In this document: one piece after another, positions 14,090-20,790 of the stretch | How the letters are laid out: each line of letters opens with the position of its first letter | Position numbering within the stretch: position 1 is the stretch's first letter | Assembly (NCBI GenBank): GCA_947478985.1 | Contig: CANJYC010000005.1 | Location: 1 to 23,676 of the forward strand | DNA from: Acidobacteriota bacterium | GTDB taxonomy: Bacteria; Acidobacteriota; Vicinamibacteria; Vicinamibacterales; UBA2999 | DNA length: 23,676 bases | Direction of reading: 5' to 3' | Position numbers and translations under genes: made by a program | Notes under the pieces: generated by a model | What the model was told of the DNA's origin: nothing | What the model saw: only the letters and a program-made list of their open reading frames with translations | Database searches by the model: none

Positions 14090-14521
14090 ATGCGCGAGCC
14101 TGCTGCACGCCTTCGGCGGATTGGGTCACTGGCTACGGCCACGGGTGTCACGGTGGACACGTTGCGCTACTACGAGCGCGAGGGTCTGCTGCCGCACGCC
14201 GATCGGACGGCGGGCGGGTTCCGCCTCTACACCCAGGAGATGACGGAACGCCTGTTGTTCATCAAGCAGGCGCGGCAGCTGGGATTGAGTCTGCGGGAGA
14301 TCCGTGAGCTCGTGGAGCCCGACAACTGCCGCTGCTCAAAGATGCGCACCGTGATTGCCGAGCGTCTGGCCGACGTCGACGAGCGTCTTCACGAGCTGGA
14401 ACTCTTCCGGAACGCGCTGCAGACGGCCCTTGATCGCTGCGATCAGACATCGGTGCGATCGAAGAACGCCGACTGCCCTGGGGTGCGACACCTGGGCGCG
14501 GCCAAGCCCTCCTCGTCGTAA
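14090..14521 (+). CDS. MerR-family regulator with metal-sensor-like cysteines
   Basis: This 143 aa protein has the MerR winged helix (IGSLATATGVTVDTLRYYEREGLL, residues 11-34; FRLYTQEMTERLLFIKQARQLGLSLREIREL) and a coiled-coil dimerisation helix at residues 85-115. Cysteines at 80, 82, 117 and 129 lie close to the Hg(II)-binding Cys82, Cys117 and Cys126 of MerR and the sites of ZntR. Heavy-metal or thiol stress sensing is therefore plausible. It begins 11 bp after the thioredoxin gene, so it belongs to the same transcript and may control it. No metal exporter or reductase is nearby. The gene ends 6 bp from the convergent lapB end. Confidence 0.85.
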   Translation: MREPAARLRRIGSLATATGVTVDTLRYYEREGLLPHADRTAGGFRLYTQEMTERLLFIKQARQLGLSLREIRELVEPDNCRCSKMRTVIAERLADVDERLHELELFRNALQTALDRCDQTSVRSKNADCPGVRHLGAAKPSSS

Positions 14522-14527
14522 CCCCGA

Positions 14528-15766
14528 CTACGTCCCTTCGGTGAGGGCGTCCGCGCTCACGGTGTCCTTGGCCGGGGCCATCCGTTCCTCCACAAACGTA
14601 TTCCATTCGTGGCACTGCGGACACTGCCAGAGCAGCTCCGTGCTCCGGTAGCGGCAGCGGCGGCAGACGTGCGGGTCAAGGTAGAAGACCGCGTCTCTGG
14701 ACAGATCCATGTAGCGCCGCACAAGGTCCGGCGCGAAGCCGAGCGCTGAGAGCACCTGCCAGGTTGCCTGGTGGAGGGCCAGGGCGTGGGGATTGTGGGG
14801 CAGGGCATCGAGCAGCAGCCCGAACGCCGCCTGAGCCTGACCGGCTGCTTCGCGGTGGCGGGCGAGCGCGAGCCGGGCACGCCAGTCCTGCGGATTGCGC
14901 GCGATGACGCGTTCACAGAGCTCGGCGAAGCGGTGCGGCGTGCCGGATACGCGATAGGCCCGGTCGAGACGATCGAACGCCAGGTAGGCGCGGTCCGGCA
15001 CCTCGTCAGTCAGGCGTTCCCACGCGGCGATGGCAGCCGGCAGTTGTCTCTCGCCTTCCCGAAGGTCACCGAGGTTGAGATACGCCGGGACCGTGCCGCT
15101 GTCGACGTCAATGGCGGCGCTGAACGCCCGTGCGGCGGCGGCCGTATTGCCCGTGCGGGCCTGCGCCGCGCCGATCTCATTGCGCAGGAAGCCAAGGATC
15201 TGCTGGTCTTCTGGGAGACGTCCGTTGTCGATTCGGGCAATCTGCTCGCGTACCTGCAGTGCTTCCGGCCACTGGTGCTGCTCTTCGTACAGCTTCTGAA
15301 GGTTCACGTAGGCGTAGCGGTTCTCCGGGTCGAGCCGCACGACTTCCTGGAAAGCCTCGAGCGCGCGATCGATGAAGCCGGCGTGCCGGAAATCGAGTGC
15401 GAGGCAGAGCAGCACGTAGGCATGCTCGAGTGTCGTCAGATCCGGACGCTGCAGGAGGGCCTGGTGGACGCTGGTCGCGCGCCCGACCTGTCCTTTCTGA
15501 CGGTACAGGTTCCCGAGAATCATCTGGATCTCGAGCGCGTCGCTTCCGGTACTGGCGGCCTGCGTCAGTTCCTCGATCGCCTGGTCAACCTGGTTGTCCA
15601 CCAGAAAGTTCAGGCCGAGCATGTAATGCGGCGTCTCGCGCAGCCGGCGCCGATCGATCCACCGGCCATCCCGCAGCTTGTAGCGTTCCCACGCCTTGCC
15701 CACGGCGAGGCCGAGCAGCAGGGCCAGCAGAACGGCGACGGGGTAGAGCTGACTGGTTATCGACAC
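14528..15766 (-). CDS. lapB: LapB-like TPR protein with rubredoxin-type metal site
   Basis: LapB (YciM) is an inner-membrane-anchored cytoplasmic protein that in Enterobacteria tunes LPS synthesis by controlling LpxC proteolysis. This 412 aa copy has an N-terminal membrane helix (LYPVAVLLALLLGLAVGKAWERYK), about eight TPR units (for example HYMLGLNFLVDNQVDQAIEELTQA, FRHAGFIDRALEAFQEVVRLDPENRYAYVNL) and a C-terminal metal site CRRC-x10-CPQC near residues 367-382. The frame is open to 15862, but that extension overlaps kdsD and lacks a signal; GTG 15766 directly before the membrane helix is preferred. It is the last gene of the Kdo block, which fits an LPS role. Whether it regulates LpxC here is inferred. 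Confidence 0.87.
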   Translation of the reverse strand: MSITSQLYPVAVLLALLLGLAVGKAWERYKLRDGRWIDRRRLRETPHYMLGLNFLVDNQVDQAIEELTQAASTGSDALEIQMILGNLYRQKGQVGRATSVHQALLQRPDLTTLEHAYVLLCLALDFRHAGFIDRALEAFQEVVRLDPENRYAYVNLQKLYEEQHQWPEALQVREQIARIDNGRLPEDQQILGFLRNEIGAAQARTGNTAAAARAFSAAIDVDSGTVPAYLNLGDLREGERQLPAAIAAWERLTDEVPDRAYLAFDRLDRAYRVSGTPHRFAELCERVIARNPQDWRARLALARHREAAGQAQAAFGLLLDALPHNPHALALHQATWQVLSALGFAPDLVRRYMDLSRDAVFYLDPHVCRRCRYRSTELLWQCPQCHEWNTFVEERMAPAKDTVSADALTEGT

Positions 15767-15800
15767 GACACGCCCGGGATGCGGAACCTCAGCCGTCGCC

Positions 15801-16778
15801 TCAGACCATCTCCGTGCGCCAGAGGTCGTGCAGGTGCACGACGCCCTGTACCGCGCCCGCATCGTCGACGACGACGACGGCGGTGATCTTGCGCCGTTCG
15901 AGAATGTGCAGTGCTTCCGCGGCGAGCGTGTCGCGACGGACCGTGACTGGGTTGCGGGTCATCACGCCGGCTGCGGACTGTTCGAGGACGCCCTGCCCGG
16001 CCGTGACCATCTGCCGCCGCAGGTCGCCGTCGGTGATGATGCCGACGAGCTGCTTCGCGTCATCGACCACGCAGGTCATGCCGAGTCCCTTGCGCGACAT
16101 CTCGTACATGACGTCGTGCATCCGCGTCGCGACGCCCACGATGGGCGCGAGGTCGCCGCCGTGCATCACGTGCTCCACGCGCATCAGCCGGCGGCCGAGC
16201 TTGCCGCCGGGATGAAGGTTCGCGAAGTCCTCCTGGCGGAATCCCTTGGCGACGAGCAGCGTCATCGCCAGCGCGTCGCCGAGCGCGAGCGCCGCCGTCG
16301 TGCTGGCCGTCGGCACGAGGTTGAGCGGGCAGGCCTCCTCCGAGACGCGGCAATCGAGCACGACATCCGCCGCTTTACCCAGCGTCGAACGTTCGTCGCC
16401 GGTGAGGACGACCAGCCTGGCGCCCAGCCGCTTGATCGTTTCGAGCAGCCGAAGCAGTTCGTCGGTCTCCCCGCTGTAGGACAGGGCTACCACGACATCC
16501 TCAGCCTGAATCACGCCGAGATCGCCGTGAATCGCTTCGGCTGGGTGCAGGAAGAAGGCCGGCGTGCCTGTGCTCGAGAGCGTGGCGGCCATCTTCCGGC
16601 AGATGATGCCGGACTTGCCCATGCCTGTGACGATGACGCGGCCGCGGCAGTCGAGCAGCAACCGCACGGCCTGCTCAAAGCGGGCGTCGAGCCGATCGAC
16701 CAGCGCAAGGATGGCCGCGGCCTCGGTCTGCAGCACGTTTCGCGCGAGTGCGATGTCGATCGCCGCCGGCCGCGTCAT
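15801..16778 (-). CDS. kdsD: Arabinose-5-phosphate isomerase (KdsD/KpsF)
   Basis: This cytoplasmic enzyme converts ribulose 5-phosphate to arabinose 5-phosphate, the first step of Kdo synthesis. It is 325 aa, the normal length. Residues about 40-170 form the SIS sugar isomerase domain (GRVIVTGMGKSGIICRKMAATLSSTGTPAFFLHPAEAIHGDLG, ALSYSGETDE), LHPGGKLGRRL links the domains, and two CBS domains follow (VMHGGDLAPIVG to ITDGDLRRQ; VMTRNPVTVRRDTLAAEALHILE). The start ATG overlaps the kdsA stop (ATGA), so the two are coupled. It feeds its product to KdsA, encoded directly upstream. Confidence 0.95.
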   Translation of the reverse strand: MTRPAAIDIALARNVLQTEAAAILALVDRLDARFEQAVRLLLDCRGRVIVTGMGKSGIICRKMAATLSSTGTPAFFLHPAEAIHGDLGVIQAEDVVVALSYSGETDELLRLLETIKRLGARLVVLTGDERSTLGKAADVVLDCRVSEEACPLNLVPTASTTAALALGDALAMTLLVAKGFRQEDFANLHPGGKLGRRLMRVEHVMHGGDLAPIVGVATRMHDVMYEMSRKGLGMTCVVDDAKQLVGIITDGDLRRQMVTAGQGVLEQSAAGVMTRNPVTVRRDTLAAEALHILERRKITAVVVVDDAGAVQGVVHLHDLWRTEMV

Positions 16779-17641
16779 GGCCGTGCTCCCATGGGGGATG
16801 CTGTATGTGGTGCCCCTGGGCCAGCCGCTCGGACGATCGCATCGATCCGCGTGAGCCTGGTGATGAGCGCTTCGAGCATGTCGAGGCGGAGGGCATTGGC
16901 GGCGTCACTCTTGGCGCGCGCGGGATCCTGATGCACTTCCATGAATACGCCGTCGACACCTGCCGCGACGCCGGCTGACGCGAGCGGTTCGATATAGGCC
17001 GCCAGGCCGGTGGTGACACCGTCGCCCGCACCTGGCAGCTGCAGGCTGTGCGTGACGTCGAAGATCACCGGGTAGCCGAGCTCGCGCATGATCGGGAAGG
17101 CGCGCATGTCGACGACCAGGTTGTTGTACCCGAACGTCACGCCGCGCTCGGTGAGCAGCACCGACTCATTTCCCTCCGCGGTGACCTTCGCAATCACATG
17201 CACCATGTCCTTCGGCGCCAGGAACTGACCCTTCTTCACGTTGACCGGCTTGCCGGTGCGGGCGGCCGCCACGATGAGATCGGTCTGCCGGCAGAGGAAC
17301 GCCGGGATCTGGAGGACGTCGACGACGGCGGCTGCCTCAGCCGCGTGCGCCGGTTCGTGGATATCGGTGAGGACGGGCAGCCCGGTGCGGCTTCGGACTT
17401 CGGACAGCGCCTTCAGTCCGGCGTCGATCCCAGGCCCGCGGAACGACCGGTTGGACGTCCGGTTGGCCTTGTCGTAGGACGCCTTGAAGATGACCGGCAC
17501 GCCGCAGCGCTCGGCGATCGCCTTGATGGTCTCCGCGGTCTCGAGCGCATGCTGCGTGCTCTCGATGACGCACGGACCGACGATGAATGCGAGCGGGTGA
17601 CCGCCGCCGATGGAGAACGAGCCGATTCGGACAGGCTTCAC
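16775..17641 (-). CDS. kdsA: 3-deoxy-8-phosphooctulonate synthase (KdsA)
   Basis: KdsA condenses phosphoenolpyruvate with arabinose 5-phosphate to give Kdo 8-phosphate in the cytoplasm. At 288 aa it is full length. Diagnostic motifs are GPCVIES (PEP site), FKASYDKANRTS, LTDIHEP, KKGQFLAP, VTHSLQLPGAG and GVFMEVHQDPARAKSDAANAL near the C-terminus. The start is GTG 17641, with a TATAAT element only 6 bp ahead in the 21-bp gap after pyrG, so a second, leaderless transcript is possible in addition to read-through. Whether the enzyme is metal-dependent is not decided here. Confidence 0.95.
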   Translation of the reverse strand: MKPVRIGSFSIGGGHPLAFIVGPCVIESTQHALETAETIKAIAERCGVPVIFKASYDKANRTSNRSFRGPGIDAGLKALSEVRSRTGLPVLTDIHEPAHAAEAAAVVDVLQIPAFLCRQTDLIVAAARTGKPVNVKKGQFLAPKDMVHVIAKVTAEGNESVLLTERGVTFGYNNLVVDMRAFPIMRELGYPVIFDVTHSLQLPGAGDGVTTGLAAYIEPLASAGVAAGVDGVFMEVHQDPARAKSDAANALRLDMLEALITRLTRIDAIVRAAGPGAPHTASPMGARP

Positions 17642-17647
17642 GGGGTG

Positions 17648-17653
17648 ATTATA
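17648..17653 (-). promoter_or_regulatory. Consensus -10 (TATAAT) directly ahead of kdsA
   Basis: Read on the minus strand the 21-bp pyrG-kdsA gap contains TATAAT ending 6 bp before the kdsA GTG. Transcription 7 bp downstream of it would start at or next to the start codon, giving a leaderless mRNA. No good -35 is present. Confidence 0.35.
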
Positions 17654-17661
17654 GTGGGCGG

Positions 17662-17675
17662 CCTACTGCTTACTG
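17662..17675 (+). repeat. 7-bp repeat CCTACTG/CTTACTG at the 3' end of pyrG
   Basis: Two tandem units of the CCTACTG family found at 6051-6071 encode, on the minus strand, the last residues S-K-Q and the stop of CTP synthase. The repeat therefore shapes the C-terminus of the protein. Confidence 0.5.
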
Positions 17676-19324
17676 CCCGCCGCCGCCGACACCGGCTTGA
17701 GCTGGCCAGTCTTGTGACCATGCGCCGCGCGGACGAAGCTCTCGAACAGGGGATGCGGGCGCAGCGGCTTCGACTGGAACTCCGGGTGAAACTGCACCGC
17801 GACATACCAGGGGTGCGACGGCAGCTCGGCGATCTCGACGAACTTGCCGTCGGGCGAGCGCCCGGAGATGCGCATGCCATGCTGGGTCAGTGTCGGTTCA
17901 TACAGGCAGTTGAATTCGAACCGATGCCGGTGCCGCTCGTGGATGAGCGACTGGCCGTAGATGGCCTCGGCGACGGACCCGGACGCGAGTTCGCAGGCGT
18001 ACCGACCCAGGCGCATCGTCCCGCCGAGTTCGTCAACGCCGAGCAGGTCGCGGAGCTTGTAGATCACCTTGTGCGGGGCGTTCTCGTCCACCTCGGTAGA
18101 GTCAGCACCGTCGAGTCCGCAGACGTTGCGCGCGTACTCGACCGTGGCCCACTGGAAGCCATAGCAGATGCCGAAGAAGGGGATGCCGCTCGTCCGCGCG
18201 TACTCGGCGGCCTTCATCATGCCGCGCGTTCCGCGCGTCCCGAAGCCGCCGGGCACGAGAATGCCGTGCGCGCCGTCGAGCGCGTGAATGCCGCCCTCCT
18301 TCTCGAGTGCTTCGGCCTCAACCCAGTTGAGCCGCACCTTGAGCCGGTTGGCGAAGCCACCGTGGTAGACCGCCTCGTTGAGGCTCTTATAGGAGTCCTC
18401 ATAGCCGGTGTACTTGCCGATGACGTGAATGGTGAGATCGTCGACCGGATGCTTGATCCGTTCGACCAGCGCCTCCCAGGCTTCGGTGCGCGCCTCGGTC
18501 AGCGGCAGGCCGAGCTGCTTGAGCACGATGTGGTCGAGCCCTTCGGCCTTGAGGACCAGCGGAACCTCGTAAATCGTGTCGACGTCCTTCGCCGTGATCA
18601 CTGCTTCTTCGGCGACGTCGCAGAAGAGTGAGATCTTCCGCTTGATGTCGGCGTCGAGGAACCGGTCGGTGCGGCACAGGAGCACGTCCGGCTGGATGCC
18701 GATCTGCCGCAGGTCGCGCACGCTGTGCTGGGTCGGCTTGGTCTTCAGTTCGCCCGCGGTGCCGATGAACGGCACGAGCGTGAGGTGCATGTAGAGCGTG
18801 TTCTCGCGCCCGACGTCGAGCCGGAACTGCCGGATCGCCTCGAGGAACGGCATGCTCTCGATGTCGCCGACGGTGCCGCCGATCTCAACGAGCAGGATGT
18901 CGACGTCGCGGCCGGCGGCGCGGATGGCGTCCTTGATCTCGTTGGTGATGTGCGGAATCACCTGGACCGTGCGCCCGAGGTAATCGCCACGGCGTTCCTT
19001 CTGGATGACCGACAGGTAGATCTTGCCGGTCGTCCAGTTGCTGTTGCGCGTCGCCACCATGCTCGTGAAGCGCTCGTAGTGGCCGAGATCGAGGTCGGTT
19101 TCAGCGCCGTCATCGGTCACGTAGACCTCGCCGTGCTGATACGGGCTCATCGTCCCGGGGTCGACATTGATGTAAGGGTCGAACTTCTGGAGCGCCACCG
19201 TGTAGCCGTGATCTTCCAGGAGTCGTGCTACCGACGCGGCCGCCAGTCCCTTGCCGAGGGACGACACCACGCCGCCGGTGACGAAGATGTATTTCACGGG
19301 ACGGCCGTCAGGTCTTTGCGTCAT
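17663..19324 (-). CDS. pyrG: CTP synthase
   Basis: CTP synthase makes CTP from UTP, ATP and glutamine. The 553 aa protein has the synthetase domain first (KYIFVTGGVVSSLGKGLAAASV P-loop, KFDPYINVDPGTMSPYQHGEVYVTDDGAETDLDLGHYERF) and a class I glutamine amidotransferase domain after residue about 300 (LVPGGFGTRG, GICYGFQWATVEYAR with the nucleophilic Cys, and QFHPEFQSKP with the His-Glu pair). The start ATG has AGAGGTGG upstream and lies 7 bp after kdsB. CTP is the substrate of KdsB, so the placement between kdsB and kdsA joins nucleotide supply to Kdo activation. This gene also serves general nucleotide metabolism and is normally essential. Confidence 0.97.
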   Translation of the reverse strand: MTQRPDGRPVKYIFVTGGVVSSLGKGLAAASVARLLEDHGYTVALQKFDPYINVDPGTMSPYQHGEVYVTDDGAETDLDLGHYERFTSMVATRNSNWTTGKIYLSVIQKERRGDYLGRTVQVIPHITNEIKDAIRAAGRDVDILLVEIGGTVGDIESMPFLEAIRQFRLDVGRENTLYMHLTLVPFIGTAGELKTKPTQHSVRDLRQIGIQPDVLLCRTDRFLDADIKRKISLFCDVAEEAVITAKDVDTIYEVPLVLKAEGLDHIVLKQLGLPLTEARTEAWEALVERIKHPVDDLTIHVIGKYTGYEDSYKSLNEAVYHGGFANRLKVRLNWVEAEALEKEGGIHALDGAHGILVPGGFGTRGTRGMMKAAEYARTSGIPFFGICYGFQWATVEYARNVCGLDGADSTEVDENAPHKVIYKLRDLLGVDELGGTMRLGRYACELASGSVAEAIYGQSLIHERHRHRFEFNCLYEPTLTQHGMRISGRSPDGKFVEIAELPSHPWYVAVQFHPEFQSKPLRPHPLFESFVRAAHGHKTGQLKPVSAAAGSKQ

Positions 19325-19331
19325 GCCACCT

Positions 19332-20153
19332 CTATGTGCGCGCGGTCACCGTGCGTCCCGCGGCCGCGCCCGGCACGTCCGCGGCGTGCTGCGCGAGCAG
19401 CTGCCGGACGCGTACCAGGTCCTCGGGCGTATCGACGCCGATGGAATCAAACCGGGTTTCAATGGCGCGGATCGGGAAGCCGTGTTCCAGGACCCGCAGC
19501 TGTTCGAGCGATTCGGCCACCTCGAGCGGTGTCTGCGGGAGGCCGGCCAGCGTGAGCAGGAAGGATCGGCGGTAGGCGTAGAGCCCGACATGCCGATACG
19601 CCGTTCCCTGACCCTTCAACTGGCAGGGAATCGGCGCCCGCGAGAAATACAGCGCGTCTCCGAGGCGATTACAGACGACCTTCACCACATGGGGGTTCGT
19701 GCTGTCGGCCGGGTCCGAGATGGCTTTCCGCAGCGTCGTCATATTGATCGACGGATCCGCGGCAAACGGGGCCAGCGCCTCCTCGATCATCGCCGGCACG
19801 ATGAGCGGTTCGTCCCCCTGGACGTTGACCAGCACGTCACAGTCGAGCGCGGCGGCCACTTCAGCCACGCGATCGGTGCCGGTCCGGTGCGCGGCACTGG
19901 TCATCCGCGCGATGCCGCCGAACCGCTCGACCGCGGACACGATACGCGCGTCATCGGTGGCGACAATCACGGCATCGACGCCTCGGGCCTCCGCGGCACG
20001 GCGATAGACATGCTCGATCATCGGGCGACCATCGATGTCGGCGAGGGGTTTTCCGGGAAGTCGTGTGGCGTCGAAACGGGCGGGGATAACGGCGACGATG
20101 CGAGGGGACTGCGACGTTCGTTCGAAAGGATTTCGGAACGCGGCAGGGGGCAC
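19332..20153 (-). CDS. kdsB: 3-deoxy-manno-octulosonate cytidylyltransferase (KdsB)
   Basis: KdsB activates Kdo with CTP to CMP-Kdo for attachment to lipid A. The 273 aa protein has the nucleotidyltransferase motifs VIPARFDATRLPGKPLADI (near residue 22), ATDDARI, HRTGTDRVAEV, VNVQGDEPLI, HVGLYAYRR and the C-terminal IGVDTPEDL. The GTG start at 20153 gives about 20 residues ahead of the conserved core, slightly longer than usual, and no ribosome binding site is visible; a TGCTATGAT element ends 5 bp upstream, so the mRNA may be leaderless. It is the first gene of the kdsB-pyrG-kdsA-kdsD-lapB operon. Confidence 0.94.
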   Translation of the reverse strand: MPPAAFRNPFERTSQSPRIVAVIPARFDATRLPGKPLADIDGRPMIEHVYRRAAEARGVDAVIVATDDARIVSAVERFGGIARMTSAAHRTGTDRVAEVAAALDCDVLVNVQGDEPLIVPAMIEEALAPFAADPSINMTTLRKAISDPADSTNPHVVKVVCNRLGDALYFSRAPIPCQLKGQGTAYRHVGLYAYRRSFLLTLAGLPQTPLEVAESLEQLRVLEHGFPIRAIETRFDSIGVDTPEDLVRVRQLLAQHAADVPGAAAGRTVTART

Positions 20154-20158
20154 GGCGA

Positions 20159-20167
20159 ATCATAGCA
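20159..20167 (-). promoter_or_regulatory. Candidate extended -10 promoter of the Kdo operon
   Basis: On the minus strand the site reads TGCTATGAT, a TGn-extended -10. Start of transcription about 6-7 bp downstream would coincide with the kdsB GTG, implying a leaderless mRNA. No clear -35 is seen. Confidence 0.4.
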
Positions 20168-20238
20168 TGGCGTATTGCGGCCCCGAGACTTGCGGCAGGG
20201 AGGCGGACCCATGTTGCGTGTCCGGTGTACGACCGAAA

Positions 20239-20247
20239 TGCTAGGAT
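20239..20247 (+). promoter_or_regulatory. Candidate extended -10 promoter of the GspC/PilP-like gene
   Basis: TGCTAGGAT matches the extended -10 pattern and is identical to the site upstream of the DUF47 gene. The predicted leader is about 9 nt. No -35 is convincing. Confidence 0.35.
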
Positions 20248-20262
20248 GAACGTGTTGATTCG

Positions 20263-20790
20263 ATGACCTGGAAATCGTACGTCCTGACCGGCGCCGGCGT
20301 GGTGGCGACATGGCTCGCGGCCGCGACGCCGTCGCACATGCCGGCGAATGTGGCACCCGTGCAGCCGCGTGAGGCGGCAGGCGCGGTCGCCGCGGTCTCA
20401 GACATCGAGCAGCAGGCGGCGCACCTGCAGGCACGGTTGCAGCAGGAGTCGCTCTACCGCGAGCCGGGGCGCAATTTGTTCACGTTTGGCCATCGGCCGG
20501 TGGCGGCCGTGTCGGCTGGTGCGGAGACCGTCACCCCGGCCCTGCCGGAGCAGCCACAGCCAGTGGCGCCGGCCCCGCCTGCTGTGAAGCTTGTTGGTAT
20601 CGCAGATGACAGCCAGGCCGGAAACGGCGGTGCCGGGCGCACCGCCATTCTTGGCACGCCGACGGGCGTGGTGCTGGTACACGCCGGGGATGACGTGCTT
20701 GGACTCTTCCGCGTGTCGTCGGTGGACGCCGACGCCGTCAATCTGGTGTCCCTGACCGACGGCGTCGTGCTTCGACTCCCGCTCCGCTAG
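20263..20790 (+). CDS. Small GspC/PilP-like protein of unknown function
   Basis: This 175 aa protein has a short N-terminal hydrophobic segment (YVLTGAGVVATWLAAAT), a coiled-coil-like stretch (DIEQQAAHLQARLQQESLYREPGRNLFTFG), a Pro/Ala-rich linker near residue 95, and a C-terminal beta-rich domain (VKLVGIADDS, RTAILGTPTGVVLVHAGDDVLGLFRVSSVDADAVNLVSLTDGVVLRLPL). RNLF followed by KLVGI and a domain of the form 'value, Gd, V, v, L..G..' resembles the periplasmic homology region of type II secretion GspC and type IV pilus PilP proteins. The assignment is a fold-level impression only. No other secretion or pilus gene is in the window. Its stop shares CTAG with the convergent serA stop. Confidence 0.7.
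   Translation: MTWKSYVLTGAGVVATWLAAATPSHMPANVAPVQPREAAGAVAAVSDIEQQAAHLQARLQQESLYREPGRNLFTFGHRPVAAVSAGAETVTPALPEQPQPVAPAPPAVKLVGIADDSQAGNGGAGRTAILGTPTGVVLVHAGDDVLGLFRVSSVDADAVNLVSLTDGVVLRLPLR

Noticed and set aside
15767..15862. Longer LapB start at 15862
   Set aside because: It overlaps the end of kdsD by about 60 bases and adds residues with no family resemblance before the membrane helix.
17048..18631. Long plus-strand open frame (527 codons) opposite kdsA and pyrG
   Set aside because: It lies antisense to two clearly conserved enzymes and encodes an Arg-, Asp- and Val-rich sequence without motifs. High GC content leaves such frames open by chance. The same applies to the long antisense frames opposite serA, mdh, kdsB and the response regulator.
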